Of a DNA stretch of 64,000 nucleotides, positions 8,286 to 17,585 are shown one piece after another. The stretch's first letter is position 1; every line of letters begins with the position of its first letter. Source of the DNA: Amycolatopsis sp. CA-128772 (GTDB lineage: Bacteria > Actinomycetota > Actinomycetes > Mycobacteriales > Pseudonocardiaceae); NCBI RefSeq assembly GCF_002904295.1, contig NZ_PPHG01000097.1, forward strand, positions 186,001 through 250,000. The letters are read 5' to 3'. Both the position numbers and the translations under genes were made by a program. The notes under the pieces were generated by a model. The model did not search any database, was not told the DNA's origin, and was given only the letters and a program-made list of their open reading frames with translations.

Positions 8286-9445
8286 CGCGCTGCCTCACCC
8301 ACGGTCGAGGAGATAGGACGGTGAGCTGCGCCGGCCGCCGGCGGGACGGGGCAGCTCAGGTACAGGTCGACGAACTCGTTCTGGCTCAAGTACGCCGCGG
8401 ACGCCAGCTCGGGAATTTCGTGGCCCTGCTCCAGTTGCTGGCTGATCATCGAGGTCACGGCGGTCGGGGTCTCGGCGTCGAATGTGCCGGGTTCGCTGGT
8501 CCGGTAGCCGAGGCTCGACATCTCGACCGCGAGGGTGCGGTACTGCCAGTCGCTGATGATGCCGAGCGTGTGCGCGCGGCGAAGCAATGCCCACATCGAG
8601 ACTTTCCACCGAGCCTTCAGGTCGAGGAGCCGTGGAACGCTCAGCGCGCCGCTCGACAGCTCGGCGCGGATCTGGCGGCGGGGCATTAGCAGTTCGGCGG
8701 CGAAGGCGTTTGCCTGCTTTTCCTGCTCGGGATGCGGCACCTGGTGCATGACCATGTGCCCCAGTTCGTGCGCCAGCGTGAACCGCTGCCGCTCGGCCGG
8801 CGTGCCCGAGTTGAGCAGGACCAGCGGGTCCTCGCCGGCCGGGGCGCAGCTGACCGCGTCCACCGGCACGCTCTCCGCTCCGGAGTCCAAGGGGGCCGGC
8901 GCGACCAGGCGACGGCAGGCCACCCAGGCGCCGAGGTCCTCCGCCATCGTCACGACGGACTCCAGGGGCCCCCCGGCGGCGTCCCACTTGGCCCGTACCT
9001 GCTTGGCGGCGTCCGCCGCGGTAGTCAGCTCGTCGACAGCGACCTGCGGAATCCCCGTTGCCTCGCGCTTGGGGGCGCCGGCCAGCAAGGCCCGGAGCTG
9101 GATGCGTGTCAGGTTGAGCAGGGCGTGGATGCGTTTCAGGTCGCCGGCCGAGGCAGCTTGTTTCTTCCGGTGGTGCACCAGGCCGACCCCCGCCCCGACC
9201 TCCTGAGTACCCACGCAGAGCAGCGGGACGGGGTATCCGAGGGCTTGGGCGTAGAGCGCCAGGCGATCACCCGTCACGGCCAAGCGCCCGGCTTCGGCGC
9301 GGCTGACGTACCCCTGGCTGATCTTGCTGCCGGGGCCGTCCAGTTCCTGCATGACCTCGGCCAGCCGTCCCTGCGTCATACCCCGCGACTCGCGGGCGAT
9401 GACGAGCATCCGCGGCTGCGCCGCGTCCGTGTCGACTGACTCCAT
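8282..9445 (-). CDS. XRE-type repressor fused to ImmA/IrrE metalloprotease
   Basis: 387 residues. The N-terminal helix-turn-helix (about 11-75, with MTQGRLAEVM and GYVSRAEAGR) is followed by a helical linker and a zinc protease domain with HELGH at 226-230 and a downstream ANAFAAELLMP segment carrying the third ligand. Such fusions bind their own operator and are inactivated or act by proteolysis when DNA damage or another cue appears. ImmA in ICEBs1 controls excision and transfer. I chose ATG 9445 because AGGAGG precedes it by 6 bases; an upstream in-frame ATG at 9466 has no such site. It overlaps the next gene by 4 bases. Confidence 0.85.
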   Translation of the reverse strand: MESVDTDAAQPRMLVIARESRGMTQGRLAEVMQELDGPGSKISQGYVSRAEAGRLAVTGDRLALYAQALGYPVPLLCVGTQEVGAGVGLVHHRKKQAASAGDLKRIHALLNLTRIQLRALLAGAPKREATGIPQVAVDELTTAADAAKQVRAKWDAAGGPLESVVTMAEDLGAWVACRRLVAPAPLDSGAESVPVDAVSCAPAGEDPLVLLNSGTPAERQRFTLAHELGHMVMHQVPHPEQEKQANAFAAELLMPRRQIRAELSSGALSVPRLLDLKARWKVSMWALLRRAHTLGIISDWQYRTLAVEMSSLGYRTSEPGTFDAETPTAVTSMISQQLEQGHEIPELASAAYLSQNEFVDLYLSCPVPPAAGAAHRPISSTVGEAAR

Positions 9446-9466
9446 GGTCACCTCCTCTGATGCCAC

Positions 9467-9495
9467 AAATTATCACCTCAAAATATTCTGCGCAA
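9467..9495 (-). promoter_or_regulatory. Promoter of the XRE-ImmA operon
   Basis: On the minus strand, TTGCGC (9495-9490) and TAATTT (9472-9467) are 17 bases apart; an overlapping GATAAT gives an alternative -10 with a 15-base spacer. The block is unusually AT-rich for this genome and lies 21 bases before the start codon. It drives leftward transcription of 9445-7032. Confidence 0.6.
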
Positions 9496-9522
9496 CATGC
9501 GTCCGGGCCGGCCGAAACGACC

Positions 9523-10473
9523 TTAGGACCGGAGGTTGCCAGCCGGCCGGCTCGCCGCCAGGTAGTCGTCGCCGTTCCAGCGGTACGAGCTGACCTGCAC
9601 CGGCTCGCCGAACGTTGGGGCGTGCACCACCCTCCCGGCCCCGATGTAGACGCCGACGTGGTGGACGTTGCCCCGCGTGCCGTAGAACAGGAGGTCGCCT
9701 GGGAGTAGCGGCTGGCCGTCCGGCACCAGCGGGCCGGCGGCGTACTGGGTCCGGGCCGTGCGCGGAAGGGCGACGCCGGCAGCCGCGTAGGCCGCCTTCG
9801 TCAGGCCCGAGCAGTCGAAGCCGCTGTCACCGTTCAGCGGTCCGTTCCCGCCCCAGAGGTACGGCAGCCCGAGCTGTCCGCAGGCGAAGTTGATCGCCGT
9901 TGCGGTGGCGGCGTTGGGTGCCTGGATGTTGTCGCAACGGCCGGTGCCGACCGCGGCCTTGCTGTACCTCTCGGCCTGGTCAAGGACGTCGTTGACGTAC
10001 CAATCCGCGTGGTTGTAGGCGAACAGCGCCTTGCGGATGTCGCTGGGAGCGCCGGACTCGCACAGGTAGTACGCCGCCGCGTAGATCGCGTCGTGCTTGT
10101 CCCATGGCGACGGCGGGTTCTTGCCGCCAGGTGGTAGCGGATGCCTGGCGACGACTCCGTCGAACGTGGACTGGAGGAACTGCATCGGCCCGCGAGCGCC
10201 GAACGAGTTCTCGGTTCCCTCGGCGATGCCGACCAGCTTGCTGCGGCCGTGGTCGCTCTCGACCTTGCCGATCGCCGCGAGGATCGACCAGTCCAGCCCG
10301 GGACACACGGCGGCTGCCGCTCGGTAGAGGGCGAGGTAGTCGGCGGGAATGTCGGCGATGGCCTCCTGGCTCGGCTCGGTGCCGCTGCTGCCGAACACGG
10401 CCTTCACGACGCCTTGTCCGATGCCGCCGATGAGGATGATGACGACCACGACCGCTGTGTAGGCGAACTTCAT
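9523..10473 (-). CDS. Bifunctional lytic transglycosylase-NlpC/P60 peptidoglycan hydrolase (T4SS)
   Basis: 316 residues: an N-terminal membrane anchor (about 4-27), a soluble lytic transglycosylase-like domain (about 45-170; catalytic-type Glu in AAIGKVESDHG, then GARGPMQFLQSTF), and a C-terminal NlpC/P60 cysteine peptidase (about 190-310; Cys in SGFDCSGLT, His in VHHVGVYIG). These two-domain enzymes open the cell wall for conjugation channels, like VirB1 with VirB2-D4 systems. The start overlaps the upstream replication-relaxation gene by 4 bases (ATGA), and the gene ends the type IV secretion run. It is exported and anchored in the membrane. Confidence 0.88.
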   Translation of the reverse strand: MKFAYTAVVVVIILIGGIGQGVVKAVFGSSGTEPSQEAIADIPADYLALYRAAAAVCPGLDWSILAAIGKVESDHGRSKLVGIAEGTENSFGARGPMQFLQSTFDGVVARHPLPPGGKNPPSPWDKHDAIYAAAYYLCESGAPSDIRKALFAYNHADWYVNDVLDQAERYSKAAVGTGRCDNIQAPNAATATAINFACGQLGLPYLWGGNGPLNGDSGFDCSGLTKAAYAAAGVALPRTARTQYAAGPLVPDGQPLLPGDLLFYGTRGNVHHVGVYIGAGRVVHAPTFGEPVQVSSYRWNGDDYLAASRPAGNLRS

Positions 10474-11504
10474 GGGCGCCTCCGGAAGCGGCTAGCTGGT
10501 GAGGCGGGTGGGAACGGATCTGGAGCGGTCAGGGCCGCCGGACCCTGCTGAACCGAGACCGAGCCTGACGCCGGCACGTCGCCGGGCAGATCCGGTTGCG
10601 GCCAGAGCTGGGCGAGCTCGACGAGCCGCAACCGGCCGGGGTGACGCATTGCCGACCCGGCGATCGGCAGCCATCGGGCAGCGGCGGGGTCGCCGGCTGC
10701 GTCCGCGGCGGTAGTGGCCAGCGGTACGAGCCTGGGCCGGTCGAGCTGGGACAGGCAGTCGGCGAGCGCTCGGCGGGCGGACGTCTCGCGCCGATGGCTG
10801 GGCAGCCAGATGAGGACCGGGGTGGTGATGCCGGTCGCGGCGGCGAGCTTCTCGTAGCCGTAGAGCTTGCGGCTGAGCTTGCCGAGGTCTTCGGTGCCGA
10901 AGTCGAATTCGAGGAAGAACTCGAGCTGATGGTCGTCTTCGCGCCACCGGCCGTAGGCGTCGGGACGCACCATGTCGCCGAACAGGCGTCCGCACCGGAG
11001 CTCGGACCACCACGCCGTCAGCGACCTTCGAGCCCCCGGACGTCGGCCCAGCGCGACCAGGGCGGTGAAGAAGCCGTTGACGCCGACCGTGTGGGCCAGG
11101 CGCAGGGAGTGCGCGATCCCGATCGCGTCTTCGTGCCGGTAGCCGATCGACTTCGGATCGAGCCCGTCTTCGTAGGCGAGGGCGACCGCGCCGGCGACGT
11201 CGAGCACGTAGTGCATCGGGGCGGTACCGGTCGTGACGAATGGCTGGAACCGGTCGACAACCCGCCACTTGAACAGGTCAAGTAGCCGGTGGTTGGCCGC
11301 GCGCATGCTCGGATAGCAGAGCTCGACGATCTGCTGGGTCGTGAAGACCTTGTGCTCGTACAGCATCCGGGCCAGCCACCGGTCGCGGTGGGTCAGCCGC
11401 CCAGCGAGCTGGGCGTGGTGTTCACCGGTGGTGGCCGCTCGCGGCGTGGGGCGCTGGGGCATGTGCCCGCGCAACGCCCGCTGAGGAGTGGGGTTCGAAA
11501 TCAT
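10470..11504 (-). CDS. Replication-relaxation family protein
   Basis: 344 residues matching the Replic_Relax family: an N-terminal winged helix (LTHRDRWLARMLYEHKVFTTQQIVELCYP, about 38-67), then a nuclease-fold-like core with FFLEFDFGTEDLGKLSRKLYGY (about 200-220), and a Pro-rich tail. Family members are needed for plasmid replication or DNA processing in actinobacterial plasmids and elements. No classical MOB relaxase was seen in the window, so this protein may take part in preparing the DNA for transfer; that is inference. It lies 16 bases after the coupling ATPase gene and overlaps the hydrolase gene by 4. Confidence 0.8.
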   Translation of the reverse strand: MISNPTPQRALRGHMPQRPTPRAATTGEHHAQLAGRLTHRDRWLARMLYEHKVFTTQQIVELCYPSMRAANHRLLDLFKWRVVDRFQPFVTTGTAPMHYVLDVAGAVALAYEDGLDPKSIGYRHEDAIGIAHSLRLAHTVGVNGFFTALVALGRRPGARRSLTAWWSELRCGRLFGDMVRPDAYGRWREDDHQLEFFLEFDFGTEDLGKLSRKLYGYEKLAAATGITTPVLIWLPSHRRETSARRALADCLSQLDRPRLVPLATTAADAAGDPAAARWLPIAGSAMRHPGRLRLVELAQLWPQPDLPGDVPASGSVSVQQGPAALTAPDPFPPASPASRFRRRP

Positions 11505-11520
11505 CGGAGTACCTCCGGTT

Positions 11521-14025
11521 TCAGGCGGCGCGGCGTGGATCAGCGGTGGGCGCTGCGGCTCCGGGCGTGATGGGCTCGACCTCGGCGACTGGTGGCCGGG
11601 TGTTCATCCGGGCTGCTTTGCGGATCGCCCTGGCGCGGCCGGGGACCGCGGGCCGCAGCTTTTCGGTCACCGCGGTGAACGGCGGTGCTTCCTCGCCGCC
11701 GAGGACCAGGCGGGCGGCGACGTGGAAGGCGCCCAGGTTGGACAGGTCGTGATCACTCAGCCGCGGCATCGTGTGGCGAGCCAGCCGCTTCGCGTCCTCA
11801 GGGGACGCGTTGAAGAAGATCTTCGACCGGGCGTTCGTGCTGATGCCCTCTTCGAGTTCCTTCGGGAGCTGGCCGAGGTACTGGTGGGCCAAGGTCATCG
11901 ACAGGCGATATCCGCGAGCCTCGGCGAGCATGTCTTCCAGCGGGTACGCCAGGTTCAGGAAGTTGTGGCACTCGTCGACGTAGAGCCCGCAGTCGCGCCG
12001 CTGACGCTGCGGGACGCGGGCCCGGCGGGTGGCGGCTTGCCAGGTGCGGGCGACGACGATCGAGCCGACCAGCCGCGCCGTTTCCATCCCCAGCGCGTCG
12101 CGGGCGATCCGAACCAGGCAGATGCCGCCGGTGTTGAGCACCTCGTCCATGTCCACCGTGGACTTCCCGCCGGCGATCGCGGCGCGGACGAACGGGCGCA
12201 GTAGGAAGCTGCGGACCTTGTTCATCAACGGCGCGATGACCTGCGCCCGGCTCGCTTCGGACAGGGCGTCGTACCAGGGCCAGAACCCGCGCAGCACGTC
12301 ATCCTCGATCTGGTCGCAGGCCCGTTGCCGGAACGCCGGGATTGTGAGGAGCTTCGGCAGGTCGACCAGGGTCGGCGTGCCGGGCATCGCGGTCAGGGTG
12401 AGCAGGCCGGCGCGCAGGATGTCATCGGTGCGCGGACCCCATGAGGAGGCGTAGATCCGGGAGAAGATGCTGACGAGGTTGTCGACCGCGCGGGCCTTGT
12501 CCACACCCTCCAGCGGGTTGAGCACTGGTGGCCGGCTGCGGGAGTCGGCGTCGAAGAGCACGACCTTCTCGCCGAGCTCCTCGGGGATGCGCATCAGCAG
12601 GTCCGACACGAGGTCGCCCTTCGGGTCGACGACCACCACGCCGCGGCCAGCCTCGGCGTCGTCCAGGATCAGACGGGCCATCAGCTCCGACTTGCCCGAG
12701 CCGGTCGCGCCGAGGATGTGCAGGTGATGACGCGCGTCGGCGACGTGCAGGCCGACCGGCCGGGAGTGCCCCGAGTCCGACAAGCCGAGCGGCTTGATCA
12801 AGTCGCCAGCCGTGGCGATGCCGGGCGGCGGCGGGACGGCCTTCGCGCCGGCGCGCTGAAGACCGGGCGTGGCTTCGTCGATCGGCAGGTGCGCGAGCGC
12901 GGCCAGCTCCGGGATCGAGAGCAGGTCGCCGTTGCCGAAACGGCGTTCGGCCAGCACCTGGACTGTGGCCCGGCGGAGCCGGATCCGGCGGAAGTAGTTG
13001 TGCTCGGAGAAGGCGGCGAACGCCGAGGCGATCGCGTGGCCGCGTCCCCGCAGCACCTCCCGGACCGCCTGGATCTCGCCGGTCGTCGCGTGCTCAGGGA
13101 CCGTGGTGGCGACCGCGTATCGGATGCGGGTCTCGAACTGGTTCTGCCGCAGCTTCCCCACGACGGCGCGGTCCTGCGCGGCGAACTCCAGACTGGTTTG
13201 CCGATCGAGCCCCGGTGTCCGCGAACTGGACGACGACTTCGCGGTCTTGCCTGGCGTGACGACGTCCAGCAGCCGGCCGACCAGGTTGACCGAGCTGCCC
13301 GTGTGCACTCGCCTCGCCGCGCGCCGTGCCTTGGTCACACGGTGCCCGGCGACGGGACGGGCGAGGATCTGCACGCAGGCCCGCTCGTGGGGGCCGAGCC
13401 CGACCGGGGCGCCGAGCAGGGCCCGGATCGGGTCGGCGGGGTGCTCGGTACGGATCGGGAGTGCCTCCGAGCGAGCCAGCCGCAGCTCGCCGCCCACTGC
13501 TTCGATTCGCCGGCCCGCCCGCGCAGCCGTGGGGATCGGGGGTCTGGCCGACATTGTGCGGGTGTGCGCGCCGGGCCAGGCCGCCTCGATGGCGCGCTCG
13601 ACCATGCCCGGCGGCACCACGCCAGGCACCCACAAGCGGATCTGCACGCCGTCGTCGGCGAACGTCAACTCGAAAGCCAGGTGAGGTTGCCCGCCGAAGC
13701 GCCGCCGCCAGCCTGGTCGCAGCAGGCCGACCAAATTGGACCACACGGTGATCGCGCCGGACGGGTCGACGGTCGGCGGCGCCAGCACGGTGACCAGCCG
13801 GGCGTCGGTTACCAGGATCTCGTGGTATCGGCGGCGCCAGCGGCGTCGAGCGATCACCGCGGCGGTCGTCGCGACCGCCAGTGCCGGTCCGGCGATCGGA
13901 CCCCAGGTGAAGACGAGATCGCGAAGGTGGGCCAGCACGGTCTGGAACGCACCGAGCGGGTCGCGCAGGTAGTCGTCGGCAGGTGAGGCGAGACAGGTGG
14001 ACAGGGCAAACGGCCAGGACATCAT
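11521..14025 (-). CDS. VirD4/TraG-like type IV coupling ATPase
   Basis: 834 residues if begun at ATG 14025 (the ATG at 14022 is equally possible; AGGAGG lies just upstream). An N-terminal membrane helix (about 41-60) is followed by a long domain typical of actinobacterial conjugation ATPases, then the motor: Walker A GATGSGKS at 439-446, VVVVDPKGD at 463-471, a second acidic motif in GLYVDECHNFL, and a sensor-like Gln in LAHQYLGQLP. Coupling proteins bring the DNA-protein substrate to the channel and power export. The gene begins the downstream half of the split transfer operon and is separated from VirB4 by the cargo block. Confidence 0.85.
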   Translation of the reverse strand: MMSWPFALSTCLASPADDYLRDPLGAFQTVLAHLRDLVFTWGPIAGPALAVATTAAVIARRRWRRRYHEILVTDARLVTVLAPPTVDPSGAITVWSNLVGLLRPGWRRRFGGQPHLAFELTFADDGVQIRLWVPGVVPPGMVERAIEAAWPGAHTRTMSARPPIPTAARAGRRIEAVGGELRLARSEALPIRTEHPADPIRALLGAPVGLGPHERACVQILARPVAGHRVTKARRAARRVHTGSSVNLVGRLLDVVTPGKTAKSSSSSRTPGLDRQTSLEFAAQDRAVVGKLRQNQFETRIRYAVATTVPEHATTGEIQAVREVLRGRGHAIASAFAAFSEHNYFRRIRLRRATVQVLAERRFGNGDLLSIPELAALAHLPIDEATPGLQRAGAKAVPPPPGIATAGDLIKPLGLSDSGHSRPVGLHVADARHHLHILGATGSGKSELMARLILDDAEAGRGVVVVDPKGDLVSDLLMRIPEELGEKVVLFDADSRSRPPVLNPLEGVDKARAVDNLVSIFSRIYASSWGPRTDDILRAGLLTLTAMPGTPTLVDLPKLLTIPAFRQRACDQIEDDVLRGFWPWYDALSEASRAQVIAPLMNKVRSFLLRPFVRAAIAGGKSTVDMDEVLNTGGICLVRIARDALGMETARLVGSIVVARTWQAATRRARVPQRQRRDCGLYVDECHNFLNLAYPLEDMLAEARGYRLSMTLAHQYLGQLPKELEEGISTNARSKIFFNASPEDAKRLARHTMPRLSDHDLSNLGAFHVAARLVLGGEEAPPFTAVTEKLRPAVPGRARAIRKAARMNTRPPVAEVEPITPGAAAPTADPRRAA

Positions 14026-14065
14026 GACCTCCTGTGGAAGCGGTCGACGAAATTCGAAGGCTGGA

Positions 14066-14604
14066 TCAGGCAGCTCGCGGCTCCCCGCCTTGCTCAGGCG
14101 GGGGTCTCGGTGGCGTGCGACTGCAGCGCGCCGGATGGGTGTTGCCAACGACCAGCCGCAGGCGCGTGCGGCGGGCGGAATGTTCGGCGTCGACTTCGGC
14201 CTGCCATTCGGAGAACCGGCGTCCAGCCAGGCGCTTGAGGTAAGTTGGAACCCGGTTTGCCAGCGCGCCGATCATCTGCGGGCCGAGGACCACGAGGAGA
14301 TCGCTGGCTTTCTGCGACGCCCGCGCTGCCTCGACGATCGCCGCTTAGTCCGGGAACACGTCGGCGACGCGGTCCACGGCCGAGTTCGGCGCGGCGTCCT
14401 GTTCGTCGCCGTACGAGTGAACCCACAGGAAGTTCGGTGGCGGATCAGGCTCGATGAGGGACCGGAACCGGGAACCTGCTTGGTGTACTCGTAGGTACCG
14501 CCGAACTTGGCCGCGCCGAGTTCGGCGACTATCGCGGCTCGCCAACCGGACAGGTCATCGAGGACGATTAGGTTGGCCTGGTGCTGGCGCCGGGCCAGGT
14601 ACAC
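14066..14604 (-). pseudogene. Broken conserved gene between the cargo block and the coupling ATPase
   Basis: Minus-strand coding signal with at least three lesions. The frame opens after an in-frame TAG just upstream of 14604 and reads LIVLDDLSGWRAAIVAEL and FGGTYEYTKQVPGS. It shifts near 14460 into SLIEPDPPPNFLWVHSYGDE, meets TAA at 14347-14345 after VADVFPD, and resumes in the same frame as AAIVEAARASQKASDLL to a stop at 14066. Codon use is normal throughout, so this was a real gene of at least 180 codons. Its function is unrecognised. It lies exactly where the transfer operon is interrupted, which suggests it decayed when the cargo block arrived. Confidence 0.6.
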
Positions 14605-14834
14605 GTGCCAGTGCTACTGGCAACCTCGGGTGTTAGAACTTGTGGAATTCCTTCGAAGCTCGAGGCTTGTAGGCGCGATCCGGGGAGGCTGAGGTGCGTT
14701 TTTTGTGCGACCGACTGAGTTACCTCAACGTTAGTGCCGCCGCGCCTCGCCCGGAAGCTGGACCTCAAGAGGTCTGTTGCCGAGCTCGTGAGGTTGTCCG
14801 TAACGTCGTAGACGGATAGATCGACTCCTCGGTT

Positions 14835-16268
14835 ATGGGCTTCATGAAGTGCTTGACTTCGTTCGTGCGCAGTGGGGAATCTCGTGGGCCTAGGCCCCTC
14901 TCCATCAGGACGATTGTTGCCTGTGGAGCGATTGTCGTGCTGTGTACGATGCTCGCCGTGGCTCTGCTGCTCTGGCCGGCACCAATGATCAACTTGCGCA
15001 CCACTAACGATCAGTTCGATGCCTTGCGCACGGTGTTGGTGATAGGCGGAGCTGCGGCGGGAGCGATGACCTTATTGTTGGCCGCCCGTCGGCAGGTGCA
15101 CAGCGAGCATGTTGCGCAAGATGCGGTGCTAGACGCGGCCGAGCGTCGAATCACCGAACTGTACGTAAAGGCGGTTGAACAACTCGGGTCAGAGAAGGCG
15201 CCAGTCCGACTCGGCGGAATGTACGCCCTCGAACGGCTCGCGAATCGGAATCCGGATCATCGACAGACTGTCGTGGATGTCATATGTTCGTATCTTCGGA
15301 TGCCCTTCAATGTTGAAGTTGAATCCGAGTTCAGCTTACCGGAGGCAATCGGGATACCTGAATGGCGAGACTCCCGGGCTAATCTCACGGCGACAAGTAG
15401 AGAGGAGCGAGAGGTTCGAGTGGCCGCACAGGAGATATTGTGTAGGCACTTGCAAGGGGCGTCGCCGCTTCCTATCTATTCTGGTGCCGAGAACTGGGGT
15501 CTACTAACCTTGAACCTCAAGGGTGCGACCTTAACTGACTTCAATGCGCAATGCATGGTCATCGGGGAAGCCGGGTTTGACTATGCTCGGTTTCAGGGCT
15601 TGACGATGTTCAATGAAAGTCGATTTGCGGCTTATGTGAGCTTCGCTGGATGCACGTTCGAGGCGGGCCTGCTTTGCGAGAGTACGGAATTCTCTCGGGG
15701 CGTATCATTCATGGGAACTACTTTCAATGACCTGGCCTACTTTCGCGGATCCAAGTTTGACGGCTCTCACTCGTCAAGATTTCGTGGAGCAGTATTCAAT
15801 GGTGCCGCGTACTTTCACCAGAGCATCTTCTCGTCGTCGGCGGATTTTCATGGTGCAGACTTCCGGAAATCAACGACGTTCGCCGCGGCTAAACTTAGGG
15901 GATCCGGGGAGTTTCAACATTTCCGGTTGGCTGATGACCCATATGAGAACGGAACAGCTTCTGGTTCCGCGGAGTTTGTAAAGGCGCAATTCAATGGCGA
16001 CGTATCCTTTGAGGGTGTAAGTCTCGTCGGTCAGGTCGGGTTCGAAGGTGCACGATTTCACTCAGGGGTAACTTTCAAAGGTATTGATGACGACTCATTG
16101 GTGCTCTTGGGTGGCGCGTATGCGCGACTCGATGTGCCGGAACAGTGTGGACGATGTTGGCCTTGTGACTGGGGTCAGTCATCTCAAGTTGCAAGCATGG
16201 ATGGATTTCCTGAGAATGGCGAGTGGGGACAATTGATCGACTCGAAGTCGATTGAGGGGCAGGAATAA
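14835..16268 (+). CDS. Pentapeptide-repeat membrane protein (element cargo)
   Basis: 477 residues. Two N-terminal membrane helices (about 25-50 and 65-86) are followed by a helical region (KAVEQLGSEKAPVRLGGMYALERLA, split about 118-142) common to actinobacterial pentapeptide proteins, then a right-handed quadrilateral helix of imperfect A(D/N)LXX/F-centred repeats from about 225 to 425 (FDYARFQGL, FNESRFAAY, FRGAVFNGA). The helix would face the cytoplasm. The gene has visibly lower GC and more AT-ending codons than its neighbours, so it was acquired separately. No ribosome-binding site is clear; ATG 14844 is an alternative start. Its strand is opposite to the surrounding transfer operon. Confidence 0.8.
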   Translation: MGFMKCLTSFVRSGESRGPRPLSIRTIVACGAIVVLCTMLAVALLLWPAPMINLRTTNDQFDALRTVLVIGGAAAGAMTLLLAARRQVHSEHVAQDAVLDAAERRITELYVKAVEQLGSEKAPVRLGGMYALERLANRNPDHRQTVVDVICSYLRMPFNVEVESEFSLPEAIGIPEWRDSRANLTATSREEREVRVAAQEILCRHLQGASPLPIYSGAENWGLLTLNLKGATLTDFNAQCMVIGEAGFDYARFQGLTMFNESRFAAYVSFAGCTFEAGLLCESTEFSRGVSFMGTTFNDLAYFRGSKFDGSHSSRFRGAVFNGAAYFHQSIFSSSADFHGADFRKSTTFAAAKLRGSGEFQHFRLADDPYENGTASGSAEFVKAQFNGDVSFEGVSLVGQVGFEGARFHSGVTFKGIDDDSLVLLGGAYARLDVPEQCGRCWPCDWGQSSQVASMDGFPENGEWGQLIDSKSIEGQE

Positions 16269-16570
16269 ACGCGACGGCCGACTCGTGGATAAGATCCTGC
16301 GCAGGATGCCATTAATGTCGAGTATCAAAATTATGGAATTTATCCAGGTGGGCGGGCGGTCTGTTGTGCCGTGCGTCTCCATTGGCTTAGGGCTCTTTGG
16401 CTCATCTTCGATCGATGCTCGGTAAGTTGCGGCGACTGGTAGTTAGCTGTGTTCGAAGAGCAACGTCTCGATGTTGCTTACGGCAGTGGCAACCACACGT
16501 CGGCGATCGTCCGACGGGTGCGTCGGCGCAGAACGTGCCCTAAGTCTCAGGGGGTCGTAGGGTATAGCTC
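16269..16570. other. Intergenic gap between the two cargo genes
   Basis: About 300 bases of mixed composition separate the pentapeptide and FRG genes. I see no coding frame with normal codon use, no tRNA and no clear inverted repeat. A promoter for the FRG gene is expected here, but none stands out; TATAGC at 16563-16568 is too close to the start to serve a leaderless transcript. Confidence 0.4.
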
Positions 16571-17488
16571 ATGAAGCCTCCTTCGTTCGACAGCTGGCTC
16601 TCCCATGGGTGGGGTATTCAGGTGAACACGCCACATGAGCTGTTCAGGATCATCAGCCATATTGCCCTGTTTGCGCAGGATCGAACGTACGCCTGGAGGG
16701 GGCAGAACGATGCGTCTTGGGACCTCAGTGCATCCCTGTTCCGAGAGATTCGGAGCGACGGTAGCGAGGTTACGGAGGAACGGGTCCGCGCTCGCGAGCT
16801 CGAAATACTCGAGGAAGCGCGCCGTTGGGGGCTCGGCCGTGACCTCGGGTCGTCGGCTACTGACCTGCACATGCTTGCTGTCTTACAGCACCATGGCGTT
16901 CCGACCCGCCTGCTGGACGTGACGGCAAACCCGATGACGGCACTCTGGTTTGCGACCGAGGAGCACAGGCCGACCGAGTCTGGCGGTGTCCGTCGAAGTC
17001 CGGGTGTACTGTTCGCCATCGACGTCACCAAAACGGCATGGTATGAGACCTTTCAGCATGGCGAGCAGAGTCAGACGTGGGAGCATATGTCGAACCCCCT
17101 CGGTGCTCTCTATAGTCAGGCGTTGAAGAGATCTGCTGCCGGGCGGCAGATGTTTAGAGCCTTTCCTGCGCTTCCTGACGAACGGATGAAAGCGCAGGAA
17201 GGATTCTTTATCGGCAGTGCTGTACCGAAACGCCACAAGGCGCCGGGTGTCCTGGGTGTGAATCCCATTGGGCAGGCTCCAGGTGCCGAGAAGTTGAGCA
17301 AGCTGCTCTCTGCCGAGAAGGGTCCTGGGCGTCCGGCGAGCCTTCCTTTCTGTGCGATCGTAATCCCCGCTGCTGTCAAGGATAAGCTCAGAGATCCGCT
17401 AAAGCGTACATACAACCGACGTCGACGCGTGTTGTTCCCTGACGTTGACGGATTTCGAGAGGCGCTTATTCGCGGGCAGCTCGACTAG
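16571..17488 (+). CDS. FRG-domain protein (element cargo, possible defence protein)
   Basis: 305 residues with the FRG domain in the N-terminal two thirds: the signature YAWRGQND near 40-47, then DLHMLAVLQHHGVPTRLLD (about 98-116) and MTALWFATEE. FRG domains are named for the F/Y-x-W-R-G motif and occur in many phage-defence and mobile-element cargo genes; their biochemical activity is not settled. The C-terminal part ends in basic KRTYNRRRR and a short helix. Codon use is intermediate between cargo and host. It follows the pentapeptide gene on the same strand, 302 bases apart, and ends about 100 bases from the convergent VirB4 gene. Confidence 0.8.
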   Translation: MKPPSFDSWLSHGWGIQVNTPHELFRIISHIALFAQDRTYAWRGQNDASWDLSASLFREIRSDGSEVTEERVRARELEILEEARRWGLGRDLGSSATDLHMLAVLQHHGVPTRLLDVTANPMTALWFATEEHRPTESGGVRRSPGVLFAIDVTKTAWYETFQHGEQSQTWEHMSNPLGALYSQALKRSAAGRQMFRAFPALPDERMKAQEGFFIGSAVPKRHKAPGVLGVNPIGQAPGAEKLSKLLSAEKGPGRPASLPFCAIVIPAAVKDKLRDPLKRTYNRRRRVLFPDVDGFREALIRGQLD

Positions 17489-17585
17489 TTTCCGCCCAAT
17501 GTCTACTTGCGTCAGCAGGAGTAGGCCGGTCATTGGGGCGACGAAGAAATAGTTATCCCCTGTTGTGTTTTCGTACTGCGGAAGA

